Assembly (NCBI GenBank): GCA_942159475.1
Contig: OW804097.1
Span: 7,159,685 to 7,223,684 of the forward strand
Origin: Sthenelais limicola
Taxonomy: Eukaryota; Annelida; Polychaeta; Phyllodocida; Sigalionidae
Length of the DNA stretch: 64,000 bases
Reading direction: 5' to 3'
Shown: in pieces, positions 1-11,344 of the stretch
Layout of the letters: every line of letters begins with the position of its first letter
Position numbering within the stretch: the stretch's first letter is position 1
Made by a program: the position numbers and the translations under genes
The notes under the pieces: generated by a model
Told to the model about the DNA's origin: nothing
Seen by the model: only the letters and a program-made list of their open reading frames with translations
The model's database searches: none

Positions 1-1383
1 GACAAATACATTCCAACCCTATCGCGTATATGGGAGCGTCACTGACAATGATTGGATGAGGAATACATGAGATATATCATATATATATGAATTGCTATCA
101 ATATGAGGCTTGTATTGGTTATTATTTTGATTGAAAAAATAGATGATTTATTTTGTGAGCTTAACATAATACCGCTTCTTTGTATGAATGCAATACACTA
201 CATGTATAACTTACATACATGGTAAAACTGTAAATTTCGCCCTATGGCCTCAAGTCCAGCATTAGTACTGTTGACAATCTTTATTATTATATATATTATG
301 TTGTTAGGCAGAATATTTATTTTACAATATCTGAGTTTCGATATTCTGAACATGCCCTGAAGTTCATACAAATCTGTTCACAATAATTTAAACAATATCA
401 AATATCAAATATATCGAATTGACTCGGGGGCCTTTTTCCCATTATACTAGCCACACTATGACAGATGCTAGTTCAGGCGACTAACCATGTCATTATCTAA
501 ATATATATAAGGTTGTTAAATTGATATCTGCAAGCTGCTGGAGCTTTAGATTATTGATGAACAGATTGGCGATCACTAGGAATAACAATTGTTGTACGCT
601 ATTACTTATTGCCATGTGGATTATATGTTCATGAATAAAGACAAGAGGATGCCATAGAAGACTGCCTTTTGTGGATTTCCTATCTTAGGGTAAAAGATTG
701 TTCCCATCCAACAAGGGATAAACTGGTTGGGCAACTGGATGAATGAGTAAACAATTAACTGGGAGTCAATTAGCATAATTCCATCTACCTTGCATCATTT
801 TAGAACCCTATTCAAATTGACTCACCGATCCGATTCACTATAATAGAGAATCTATGGGACAGAGTGGACCAGGGTTAGCTGCTACCTACCCCAACAGCTC
901 ATGAATTAAACAATAGGGATAGTGCAAATAATTTCATTGCTTCGGACAAATCATAAGGGCGAACCAACAGTATCTTGGTGAAGAGCTTGTTATAATATAC
1001 CATCCAAATCATTACAATTTAATTGATAGGGATATATTGCACATAATTGCCAATTTACCATCTATGAAATAAGGCGAGCTAGCATACGAAATACTAAAAT
1101 ACTCAGATGAACACTCAATTGTTAATAAATTATTGAAACACGTCAGGACATAACTAGAACAATAAAAAATAACCCGAAATTCCCTCTATAGTTGTATCCC
1201 TTGAGAAAGCCCTCCCTTCTTTCCCATCTATAATAAATAATGAAAATAATTCACAACGAATATGATGTTCAAATCTGTATCAAAAGCAAATCTTTGTATA
1301 CTACTTTGAAGGCCAAGAGTGACTAGCTTCTTTTAAGAAAGGTTGGAAATTCTCCCTGCATTTAATATTAGTGTGAATATAAA
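1..1383. other. AT-rich intergenic DNA
   Basis: I see no coding frame, RNA gene or clear repeat boundary here. The stretch is AT-rich with many stops in all frames. Confidence 0.6.
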
Positions 1384-1710
1384 TTTATACCACGATCAGG
1401 GGTTGTACACGCTGCAAATGAGTGGATACCTGCTATTGTGTTTTGTTGAATGGATCCATGAGTGAAAATATTACTGTCTTTTAGCCTAAATGTAAGGAGC
1501 ATCCTCATTGGTTGACGTTTCGCTCGCTCATGACGTCACGCCCATTCGTGACGTCATATGCCACCATGCCGTCATTGATCAGCCAATCAGTTATACGCTT
1601 GTTTAGTGATTTGGCATAAACCAAATCAATATGGCGAACATTGGAGAGAAGCGAGGTAAATAAATAGTTTGTTTATTCATTTATTTTGCAACATGAGATC
1701 GTGGTATAAA
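1384..1710. mobile_element. MITE-like element with 14-bp terminal inverted repeats
   Basis: A perfect 14-bp inverted repeat, TTTATACCACGATC at 1384-1397 and its reverse complement at 1697-1710, encloses 327 bp. The size and lack of coding capacity fit a non-autonomous DNA element. The interior holds two CRE palindromes and two CCAAT boxes. An ATG at 1631 opens eight codons that run into GTAAAT, but nothing further supports an exon. A TA-type target duplication is possible but ambiguous because the flanks are AT-rich. Confidence 0.45.
1507..1587. promoter_or_regulatory. CCAAT / double CRE cluster
   Basis: Two perfect TGACGTCA palindromes (1531-1538 and 1549-1556) are flanked by an inverted CCAAT box (ATTGG, 1507) and a direct one (CCAAT, 1583). 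This is the arrangement of CREB/ATF plus NF-Y sites in many animal promoters. It lies inside the MITE-like element, so it may be element sequence rather than a host promoter. Confidence 0.4.
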
Positions 1711-2523
1711 AATAAAAAACTTGTTTTTTCCGACCAGGGATCTCACTCAAAGCCTGCGGCTTCTCGTGAAAAAAACTCGTGACCATCGTGTACAGTAAGT
1801 CAGAAACCAACCTCGTTACATCCTATCATAAGATTCATAGCTACTTTCTGAAACAAATCCTAGTCAGCCTGGAATGGAGGTAGCGTAGATCGAAAACCTC
1901 GCTATAGTTGAGAACAATTGATGAATTAAGCCTGAAAAATGTCCCAACGGGAATGCATTCTTTCAACAGTATGATAACAGTTTTCCAGGTTTCTTTAAAC
2001 ATATACTAGGCTCAACATAGTTTCATGTGTTATGTATTGGATATCAAAAAGTGGAATATAGAGTGTAGTCCGATCTCAAAGAGATACATGTAGGCTGATT
2101 TATTGATATGTATAAAAGTGATAAAATTTGTCATTAATGATCTGGTATAGCTCTATGATTTGGGAGAATGAACATAGTAGTCAACGGTACCATTGTTTTG
2201 CCGGACTGCCGTTGCTGACTGGCAGGGCTACTAAAATGTCATTTCGAGCATTTGGATTAGCCTACCTAACATTACATTCCAGTCATTTTACACGTTCAAA
2301 GTAGCCTACTTAAAAATTAAAAATATGTTCTTGGTAGCTGCACATTGTTTCAACATGATAATGTGTATGCTACTTTTCACCTGTGCCACAACATAGCTTA
2401 GAAAATTGGTTACAGGCCTTCAACGTCCTAAGACTAATCACGCTTACCAACAATTGAATAACTTCCGGATGTAGCGGTGTTTCTCATGGTCCTCTTTTCT
2501 GATTTGGTATAACCGCTCCTATA
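1711..2523. other. intergenic DNA, nothing recognised
   Basis: AT-rich sequence without a supported gene, RNA or repeat boundary. If the small ORF at 2524-2649 is a first exon, this would be its intron. Confidence 0.5.
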
Positions 2524-2649
2524 CTATTTTTTTGTTAAATACAGAATGACATCTTCCATTGCCTGGATGTATTTGGCGTCATCCTTCTCCCTTTGAATTT
2601 CTTCAGGGGTCTGTTCCTTTAACACTGCATAAGAGTGGTCCGTCGCCAT
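2524..2649 (-). CDS. small coding-like ORF or first exon, 41 residues
   Basis: An ATG at 2649 opens a 41-residue frame ending in TAG at 2524; an upstream in-frame ATG at 2676 would make it 50 residues. The product starts MATDHSYAVLKEQTPEEIQ and is charged and helical-looking, with coding-like composition in an otherwise stop-rich area. A TATATAA box lies just upstream at 2677-2683 (minus), so a start about 30 bp downstream of TATA favours the inner ATG. A CRE lies about 80 bp upstream. I recognise no family. It may be a complete small ORF, the first exon of a gene leaving the window to the left, or a transposon fragment. Confidence 0.3.
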   Translation of the reverse strand: MATDHSYAVLKEQTPEEIQREKDDAKYIQAMEDVILYLTKK

Positions 2650-2675
2650 TCTAGCTTGTTCGTCAGCAGCCAACA

Positions 2676-2736
2676 TTTATATAGTTATCCAGTGATGAGC
2701 CCCGCGAAAAATGACCTAGGTGATTTCATGACGTCA
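2676..2736 (-). promoter_or_regulatory. TATA box plus CRE upstream of the small ORF
   Basis: On the minus strand a TGACGTCA palindrome (2729-2736) is followed about 45 bp downstream by TATATAA (2677-2683) and then the ORF at 2524-2649. Spacing fits a core promoter; no transcription start can be read from sequence alone. Confidence 0.3.
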
Positions 2737-2815
2737 TGACGTTATAACGTCCTATTCGCAGCAAATTTCATTGTGTTATGTTTATTCATAAAGTTGCATA
2801 ATTTCAATCATCCGA

Positions 2816-5327
2816 CAGGGGCGTCGCTACCGGGGGGGACGGGGGGGACATGTCCCCCCCACTTTTGATGGCAGCCTAAAAAGGTCCAAGCCCAAGGCTC
2901 TAAAAAATTTCATTCCCAAATTCTAAAAAAGGTCCTCTTAATAACTTTCATTTTATAGCCTTTAAGACACATGTAAAATTGCATTAGGGGAGAAATTCTT
3001 TTTTGGTCCATTTTATAGAAAAATGATAATTTCCAGTAATGAAAGAGTCAGGGAATAAAAACGAGGAGGGGGTGGGGGGCCCTGGGTGGGGGACATTATG
3101 TTGGTGAGTGTATACCTCTCACCATACTGCAGAAATGAAAGTGCATGGCTAGTAAGTCATGCAACCACCAATATTGTAGAAAAGTAATAATTTCCATGTG
3201 TAAGGTCCCTGCTGGCAGGGAGCACAATTAGCCCTTTTTGTTCCACCAAACTACATTTAATTATTGTTTTAAATGGATTCCTAACACTTAGACATTTGTA
3301 TGTTTTTTATAAGATCATCTTCACTTGGGGAAAAGTAGGCTACATTTTGTAGAAAAGTAATATTTCTCAAATGCAAGTCCCTGGTATCTTTTTAAAAGCC
3401 AGCATGGGGGAGAGTATGAGAGGGGTAACCACTCATTGTGAGGGGGGGGGAAGCAGCCAGTAAATGTGATGTGTTCCAGGGAAATGTGTCAGGGCGCTAA
3501 ACTGATATTTTTGATAGTGTTGATTTCACAAGATCTCTTTGTGGAAATATTTTCATTTTTGGATAGCTGAATGCTATTTGTCGCATGAATACATGTAGTA
3601 AATTACAAGGCAGTGTGTTAAATAAATCCATGATATTCCTATTCCTAAGGAAGTTGTATGGAGTATATTTCCCTACTTTACTAGTAAATGTCCACCCAAA
3701 AATATTGCCAACTTTTTTTTATTCAAAACTAGAATTATCAAACTTAAAATATATATAAGTATTTCTTAAATCTCCTTCACTTTACTATCATTGGAATCTG
3801 CCTGATCTCATCTTTTCAAATATGTTATATTATCTCAAAATCCAATTTTTGAGACTTGTAACTCTTTTTTCTGAAACACATCACAAATATTATATAAAGC
3901 ATCGGAAACACATACATAACGTTGCAAATCATACGATTTCATGTTCTACGACAAATTGTGGCCTCAGATTGAGATGACTTTAGTTGAAATCAGCTTGTTT
4001 TTACCTGCACACATTGGATTTGGAGCATGATTCTGGTTGAGATCGTTTTTTTTTCTATACTTTTATTGACAATATTTAACATGAAATATGTGGTGATGGT
4101 GACACGTTTCAATTGAGTCTAGGATTTACAATTTGGATCACCTCAAATTATTAGGCAATTTTGAAAAAAATATTTCTTTTATCATTTTAAAAAAGGTAGT
4201 ACAAATAAGTGTATAATCCAAAGATCTTAACATCCTTGAGACAATATGTCTAGGAATGTCATGTAAAACAATCTCTTTGATTCATAAAAAATTAGTGAAA
4301 ACAGTTGTTCAAATCATCCAGAACTTTTCATCTCTATGAAAACGCATGATTTCTAGGAAGATTTGGCACCTACGATTTGTCGTACAATCTCTTTACAGTG
4401 GGGCACAAATTGTGCAGATGCGCCACATTGCACATTAATCATGGGGCTTGATTTTGAGGCACACATGCACGATTTGGGGCCATCTTCAGCCTGAGTTTGA
4501 GATCGTATGATTCCTATGAGGAATTGTGTATGTGTTTGGTAATTAAGCCCGGAATACACATGCATGGTTTGAGATTCATTCACAATTTCAGGTTCTATGT
4601 TTAATCATGGGTGTTTGTTTGGGGTACAAGACCTGAAATCGTACCCATTTCAATAATACTGATTTTTTAATTTTGTAAATGCTCAATTTAGAGGGGAAAA
4701 AAGTGAAATTGTGGGTTTTTTGGCTGTCAAGATTTTGTCTGCAATTCTGATATATAGAGCTGAGAAAATTGTTTAACGAAACAATCCTAGAAGCAAAGAA
4801 GAAAGTTAAAAATATTATGGTAGTCATTTTCCTGTGACACATCACCTATTTTCTGATGTTTTTTTTCTTCTTTTTTTAATTGTTGAATAAAATAAAACAA
4901 ACAAATAAAAAAAGGAGACCTAATGTTGGCATGTGCAAAGGAAAATGCATTATAAAAGTGAAAAAAACTGTGTGTTGATACTCCAAGAATTAGTGAAGTT
5001 ATAGCGATTCAAAGTAAAATTAAAACTATTTCCATTCTTCTGTATTATGGGTACACCTGCGAGTTTCGAATATTATCTTTAGCCAGATAAGAAATAACTA
5101 TAATTTCTTCCCTGTTTAGCTTATATTCAAAGACAATAAAAGGCCCCGTGTGAGTCCTCCTCCAATGTATAATGTGCACATATTAATGTGAATTACCAGA
5201 AAGGGGCAGTATAAACTGAAAACTGATAGATGTTGTTGTACACTGCATGTACACAGAAATATGGGGGAAAAGGTCCAAGATACCAAAATGTGTCCCCCCC
5301 ACTTGGAAATTGCCAGCGACGCCCCTG
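2816..5327. mobile_element. non-autonomous DNA transposon, about 2.5 kb, CAGGGGCGTCGCT ends
   Basis: The left end reads CAGGGGCGTCGCT at 2816 and the right end is its inverted copy finishing at 5327. Both ends then carry G/C runs (GGGGGGGACA type). The CAGGGGCG start is typical of hAT-like ends. Flanks share GGATGA-type sequence (TCATCC left and right), suggesting an imperfect 6-8 bp target duplication. No transposase frame exists inside; the longest frames (about 75-85 codons) look random. The middle (2.9-5.2 kb) is AT-rich. Confidence 0.6.
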
Positions 5328-5468
5328 GTCATCCATTGTTATAAATATAGTTTTGTACGGACCAATGATAAGTGAATTAGCTTTTGCAATTTCTTTCTGG
5401 GTGTAGCAGCAGAGAGAATTGGCTGTGTGTTGGGGCAAGTTCGGGTAGAGGAGGTTGTGCCAGATAGC
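5328..5468 (-). CDS. candidate coding exon truncated by the transposon
   Basis: On the minus strand a good acceptor (TTTACTTCTTAG) ends at 5469 and an open frame follows, with residues such as WHNLLYPNLPQHTANS, until the DNA element at 5327. It sits between the promoter-like cluster at 5.64-5.89 kb and the small ORF at 2.5-2.65 kb, all compatible with one minus-strand transcript. No family is recognised and no donor is obvious, so this is a weak call. Confidence 0.2.
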
Positions 5469-5639
5469 CTAAGAAGTAAATACAGATTTACATATTCTGT
5501 GATTTGGAAACTTTAACAATTACTACATGCTAATATGCATTGATAATCTGAAATATGCTGGCTATATGCTTTTGACTAATTTATATGAGGGAAAGATTTG
5601 CCGCAACGCCAAATGGGGGAGGGGTCTGCACAGGGGATC

Positions 5640-5890
5640 AGTCAGAGCGCCTTACGCGTGCTGAGTGAGTACCCAACAGCCTGAAGACCGGAAGTGACTA
5701 ATGGCGCATGCACAGAACACAGGGGAGTTGCGCCAGCACGGGGTTTTGGCGAGACTGCCACACCGGCATTTAGTGGGCATGACGCCGTTGGCGACGTCAT
5801 CACCAGCGCACCGTTAGCAACGCCTGAGATGCTCATTCATGACGTTAGCAACGGTCGGAGCACTGACTGACCTGACAACATTCGCGCCAC
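5640..5890. promoter_or_regulatory. CpG-rich TATA-less promoter-like cluster
   Basis: About 250 bp rich in CpG within AT-rich DNA. It contains an ETS/GABP-type site (ACCGGAAGTGAC, 5687-5698), a YY1/NRF-1-like ATGGCGCATGC (5701-5711), a CRE (GACGTCAT, 5793-5800) and further CRE-like ACGTTA motifs. This combination is the usual make-up of housekeeping, often bidirectional, animal promoters. On the minus strand a candidate donor (GTAAGG) follows at about 5656, compatible with a 5' UTR exon. Confidence 0.45.
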
Positions 5891-6369
5891 GGCTGATAGG
5901 TCTGTTAGGGTTAAACAGCTCTCCTTTCCTGGCTATTATGTTTAATGCCACTTGTATCACATAGCCTTGCAGAAGTTAAGAATATTCTGTATCCTTCTTT
6001 AATACCAAAAGTCATTAATTTCATCATATTCCATATATCATTTTATAAGCATTATGTTTAAAAAAGTTCTCATAACTACCCTAAATCACCCATCCACTAT
6101 TCCTCATCTAAACCCTTGTATGCCCCAAACTAGCTTATCACCCAACATTAGTATGGCATGCATTGGAAGACCAGATCTCGATCTGATGTACATCACCGTT
6201 CCTGTAACCACTAGTCATTGACAATAAAGAATTCGTTACTATTACTATTATTTCATTACACACAGATGCAACCTTCGGCTTGAAGTAATTTATGAAGATT
6301 TTATTCTTCAAACGAGAATCCAGACCAGCAATAATATATATATGGATGATAATATAAAGCTAAAGCGAT
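5891..6369. other. intergenic DNA with a possible retroelement tail
   Basis: No gene seen. Around 6215-6250 an AATAAA is followed by an (ATT)n-like run, as at the 3' ends of some non-LTR retroelements; the rest has no recognisable structure. Confidence 0.3.
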
Positions 6370-7205
6370 TTCTAGGAAAGGAGGTAGAAAAGAAATGGTA
6401 GAAAGAAGGTTTTCTTTGTCCAGAATGTTCTCGGAATTTTTTGTTTTACAAACCACTTTACTCATCTTTAGAGGTCTCTCCCCCCTCTCTGGATGTCGTC
6501 GTATGTGGTTTGTGAAGGTATTTGGGGTGGAAATATGATTTTGAAGCCTTTTTTAAATCGGGATAACCACACTCTATTTATAGCCTGGGAAATCCCCTGT
6601 GAGATACTACTTCATTTCCCACAACCTACGTCCAGGGGGACCTAAATACATGGGTCATATTTTCAGAAAATGCACAATTATTGGCAGCTGTCCACATTTG
6701 ATAAATTCTGCTCATCTAGGCTGCAATTTGTCCAATACTAGGTAAATTCGAGTATGTTTGGCATGGCATTGATTCTAGCAGTTTGGTTAGATTGAACTGT
6801 ATTCTAAACTTTATTTTCGTCTGAAACTTGGGTTATTTGAGAGGATTGGTGAATGTGAATTGTACATTTTCTGAAAATCTGACCCACATGCAGAGGAGTG
6901 CGAGAGTGAAGAGAAAAACAGGTATGGAAGACAGAGAAGAGGAGGAGGGAAAAGAGGGAGAGGGGGATGTATGGGGAGAGGGTGACCGTCCTACATGCAG
7001 AGGAGTGAGGAGTGAAGAAGAGAATAGGGGAGGGGGAGGGAAAGGAGAGGATGGTAAGGGGTGGGAAATTAGAGATGGGGTTGGGAGAGAAAAAACAGGT
7101 ATGAAAGTCAGAGTAGAGGGGGAGGGAAAAGATGGAGAAGGGGATCCATGGGGAGAGAGGGTGACCATCCGGAGGATGGGTACTTTGCTAGTATTACTTA
7201 TATGA
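6370..7205. repeat. dispersed repeat family, copy 1 (with purine-rich tract)
   Basis: This segment matches 41215-42265 along most of its length. Shared landmarks are a TTTTACAAACC block, the phrase GAAGCCTTTTTTAAAT, AGCCTGGGAAA, then a long purine-rich tract with GAGAGAAAAAACAGGTATG, and a terminal CCGGAGGA.GGGTAC block. Parts also match 45140-45720. The open frames in the purine tract are low-complexity by-products. Confidence 0.55.
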
Positions 7206-7309
7206 TAACTTAATGTCATGATGGATCGGAAGAGGCAAACAAATATGTTCCAGCGCAAGGAATCAAGTGAGTCACAGTATATATATAAATCAATATTCAA
7301 GTCCATCTA

Positions 7310-8424
7310 TAGGACCCCCTTAGGTATGTGGTTACTAACAACCAATGGTTTTTGGATTATCAAATAAGGGGTTTTATATAATGCTATTTCTTTATGGTAA
7401 TTTGGCATAGACACAAAGAAAGCATTGCTTTTGTGATCATTCTTCACAAAATCAAAGACAATTTTTCATTTACTTGAAAGGAAAGCCATTCGAGTATAAG
7501 AGGCCCGTTAGGTCCCTATCTTATCCTTAGGTCGCTCAGAAACCATCAAAGTAGATTCGAAAGGTTAAATAATTGAACCATTGTGTTAGTAGCGTACAGT
7601 TAGACTGATAAAACGAACCAGTTCCAACCAGTCCATATCAAAATCAAACACTTATGACAAGTGCTTTATCTGTATATCACTTCAACGAAGGAGTGGTCTT
7701 TATGGTGAGGGCGATAGCGAAGATAGTTTGAAAACATTATCATAAAATGTTGTCAATACTTGATATTGAGAAGGTACGCATAATCTGCTTCTCACCTTTT
7801 CCACTTGTTGCAAAAATTGAGATTAGTACCTTTGAAATGAATGTGGTGTACAATATGCCAATGGTGTAATGACGCTCTATTATTTCTTTAGTTGTGTTAA
7901 AAGAAGTATAAAAACATGAGTTTTGCATTGAATCATAGCTCACATACTTCATTACTTTAAAATCACAGCGGATATAAAGCGAAACTGCCACGATCATTTG
8001 TGTAAATATGCTAATCCAAACGGATTTGAACGGGTTGGGAATATTGGGAATAGTTAAATTCTTAATTGTTGTGTAAGATATTTACATTGTAGGTTGACAT
8101 TTTTTAAAGTCCGAGTAGGCTATAGGATCAATTGGAAGACCTGTAGTTTGTAGAAATTGTATTTCTAGTTTCAATCTACAATGTAATGCACACTATGACA
8201 TAAAATCGATACAGGGGATCATCGGTTAAGTGTGGTTGCCTGCATGAGTATTAAGAATGTAAAAGGGAATTATTTTGGATGAATAATGAATTAAATGTGA
8301 CAACAAATGAGTACATGTAGGGGGATGGAAAGAGGGTTAGTTGTTGTACATGTAGAGTCAGGGATTAGAAGGAAAGAGCAAATTCTCACAGTGTATCTAG
8401 CCCCTACGTCAGGGAGAAAAGGGG
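7310..8424. other. intergenic DNA, nothing recognised
   Basis: AT-rich, no supported gene or repeat boundary. A frame of about 85 codons on the minus strand (7740-7997) has no recognisable features. Confidence 0.5.
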
Positions 8425-10041
8425 GACTAACGAAGAAAGGTCCTGCATAGGACTTCACAGTCTCTATCGCAATCATGAGGCCTTTTAATGCCCCTGCGGT
8501 AAGCCCTGCGTTTGGTCTGCGGCTCCAACATAATCTTGATAGATTCGCAGAGTTTGAAACGCAGACCAAACGCAGATCAAACTCAGACCAAACGCAACCA
8601 GTGGAGACACCCCTTAAGCGGGTAATTTTGCACCTAAAAGTGGGGTCTCTACTGGCTGGCTCTGCGGTAAGCCTTGCGATAGAACAGGAAATTATATTCA
8701 AGTGCAGTTTATATGCAGACCAACCATGGCAGTCGAGACCTGTTCTGTGATTGCGTCTGTGGTTGGATTGCGGCTAAAATTGGGAGTTTCTTGTGCTGCG
8801 ACTGTCACAGGAATCTTTCAGCATGTTGAATACTTTCTGCGACTGAAGCACCTCTGTGACGTGATTAGGACTCTACTGCAAGGGTTGCGATTGACATTTG
8901 CAATGGAGACTGTTCTGCGCTTGGAGTGTGGTTGGTTCACAATCAATTTGACATTTGACTTTTCAAAAATGTTTTTAAAAACACCTGCCCGCCGCCAAAT
9001 GTGTATATCAATACTGAGATGTTTGCATGTAGCTCATTGTAATTTTATATGGCGTTCAGGGTGGTCTCCACTGACTGGGGCAAGCTTTGCAGTAAGCCTT
9101 GTGATGGTTCGTGCTGGTTCTGTATAAGCTAAGGAAATATTTTTTTGTGGGAATTCCTACGTTTTTTCCCTTTACTTCTTTGGGAAATTCCTACGCTTAA
9201 AAGTATTGAAGGCTTCAATACAGTTTCAATATGTTTCTCTGGGAATTTTCCTACGACTTGTCCTACCCACTAAGTAGATGTAATCATGGAGGAATTTACT
9301 ACAGCATCTCCCTCCTTGAACCACTCAATATCCCCTGACTACTTCAAACAACAGTCTTCAAGGTACATGGTAAATGAGGTGACATGCCTTGTTCTCAGTA
9401 GAAATCAACACTAATAATTGAGACGAACTGGGTCAAGGACAATTTTGATTGGTAACAATGAAACTCTAAAAAAAACCTGTTGAATATTATGGTGGGACCG
9501 AGAGGAGGTGATTCGGGTGGGGTGGGGGGTGGCCAAGAGGGGAGAGAAAAGCAATAAACTGACGCAACGGACAAGGCAAGGTGTAGTGACAAAAAGTATT
9601 TCCTGTGACTAGGCGCGGGAAAGATATCCGGTCGCAGCCTTTGCGTTTGATCTGCGGCTAGCAGTATAATATAGATGAAAGCGCAGAGTTTGAAACGCAG
9701 ACCAATTGAAGATCAAGCTTATCGGAGCCAGTGGAGACACCCCTAAAGTCAGCAAAATGCTGGAAAGGTGGTATTTTTAAACATTTTGTGGCACAGAATA
9801 GGCTATAATTATGACAAAAACTGCACGACTCAGGTCTATATCATATTCAGGTCTAATAAGTTACAGAAAAACGCACTATCCTTCAAGGATGATCTCAGAT
9901 GTTGGCAGTTGCGAGTTCCTGCCTACATGATTCACTAACCATGTAGGCAAGGACCTCGTCATTCCTCTCCACCTACAGAACCAGCACAAACCATCGCAAG
10001 GCATACCGCAGGGCTTACCGCAGCCAGTGGAGACCACCCTT
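8425..10041. mobile_element. nested TIR elements with TCTCCACTG ends
   Basis: Several copies of one element end (GTCTCCACTGG...GCGGTAAGCC) occur in both orientations. A direct repeat of about 110 bp (8505-8616 and 9636-9752) shares a CGCAGAGTTTGAAACGCAGACC core and ends in CCAGTGGAGACACCCC. This looks like a nest of short non-autonomous DNA elements; no transposase is visible. Confidence 0.5.
9058..10040. mobile_element. about 0.98-kb element bounded by 66-bp inverted repeats
   Basis: The left arm (9058-9123, starting AGGGTGGTCTCCACTG) and right arm (9975-10040) are inverted copies of about 66 bp with a few mismatches, both including GTGCTGGTTCTGT. The arms enclose about 0.85 kb without coding capacity. 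This is the clearest unit of the nest around it. Confidence 0.6.
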
Positions 10042-10439
10042 TATATATACAAGGGGGTCCCTTATGGCATAAGATTTTCCGCGTTATGCCACAAAAAAGG
10101 GGTTAAAATGCCGAAAATTTGCGGAGAGGGGGTACATTTCAAATGCTGGAACGAAAATGAAGACACATTTGACACCTGGAGGGGGGAGGGGGGTGGACAG
10201 GCGGGTGCTTGCCCCTGTGTCATCTTTCCACCATTGAAGATAAATATGTCTGCCTGTCACTGTCATTTATGATTTATCAAAACATTGGATCACAACAGAA
10301 AGCAGTTAATTCATGCAGCAGTGGAGGTGTATGTAAGTGTGCAAGGACCAAGTTTGCCTGATGTAGTAATTTATTTGCCCGACTCAATGCCAAATTCCTA
10401 TACTACTAGGCTAGATCACCAATTCATATACTACTACTC

Positions 10440-10870
10440 TTGATCACTGACGGGGAGCGGAGACTGATGAGCGGCCATACCTAGTACCGGGACCCCTTGG
10501 GGTCCACTCCGCCCGCGCATAAGAGCTGGTGCCGGTCTCCAGTACCAAGACTGGCAACGACCAAACAGCGACAGCTACGTATCTTTTGTGGCGGGAGAGG
10601 TGGGAGGTTACGCGCAAGTGCTGCCACCTTGGCGCAGTGAGGAACATCTGGAGTTTCGTGGTTACAGTTTTCCTCGATAGAGGGCAGTAGATTCATCAGA
10701 GCCTGGAGTGGCGCTCTACTAGGAGCCCGGTTATGTCCCGAAGTGTTAGCTCCAATAGAAGCATATCTTACAAGTGGCTTCGGGCGGCTGCGGAGACTGC
10801 GGAGGCCGGCGGCCTCGACCAATCAGACTTGAGGTTACGAAGGCAGCCTTGGTAACTATTTCCACGGCGC
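10440..10870. promoter_or_regulatory. CpG-rich island-like segment
   Basis: About 430 bp with many CpGs in AT-rich surroundings, including a CCAAT box (GACCAATCAG near 10820) and GC-rich boxes. A 113-codon open frame on the minus strand (10481-10822) begins at a non-ATG codon and has no recognisable domain, so I read the segment as promoter or island-like rather than as a gene. Confidence 0.3.
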
Positions 10871-11284
10871 CGCTGACCTCCAAATTGACCGAATCAAACC
10901 ATTCTTTTCACGTCGATCTGTGATATATATATGTACATGACTTAGCCAACATTAAAGGTAAGGTCCAAATTGTTATCATCATGATGAAGCCGTATCCTGT
11001 CACTTCTCGTTAGCATTGCTTTCATTGTCTGAGTCTAGCCTACTCCGAGCCTATGTCAGTCACGATCAGAAATTTAAGCTCTGCACGTGAAACTGAGATT
11101 GTGACTGTACTGACACTACTACTGTAGAGTCACTTTCAATAAATCATCCATCCTTAGACCTTAGTTCGGATATCATGATAGTGCTAAACTTATAATGTGT
11201 TGCCTATGGGTATAATGAAAAGAATTAGGCCTATTCAGACTAGCTGATCCCCGAGCTCCCCCGGCCCCTGCACTCCCTAGCCCC
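10871..11284. other. intergenic DNA, nothing recognised
   Basis: No gene or repeat boundary supported. Confidence 0.45.
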
Positions 11285-11303
11285 GGCGCCCCCCCCCCCC
11301 CCA

Positions 11304-11344
<41 letters not shown>

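Noticed and set aside
1631..1655. Eight-codon first exon (MANIGEKR) with donor
   Set aside because: Lies within a MITE-like element and no following exon is visible.
6828..7306. Purine- and pyrimidine-tract frames as proteins (also 25.4-26.0, 41.7-42.3, 49.8-50.0 and 50.8-51.2 kb)
   Set aside because: Composition of low-complexity DNA removes stops; products are Glu/Gly/Arg or Ser/Pro/Leu runs without domain patterns.
10481..10822. 113-codon minus frame as a gene
   Set aside because: Starts at a non-ATG codon within a CpG-rich patch and has no recognisable motif.
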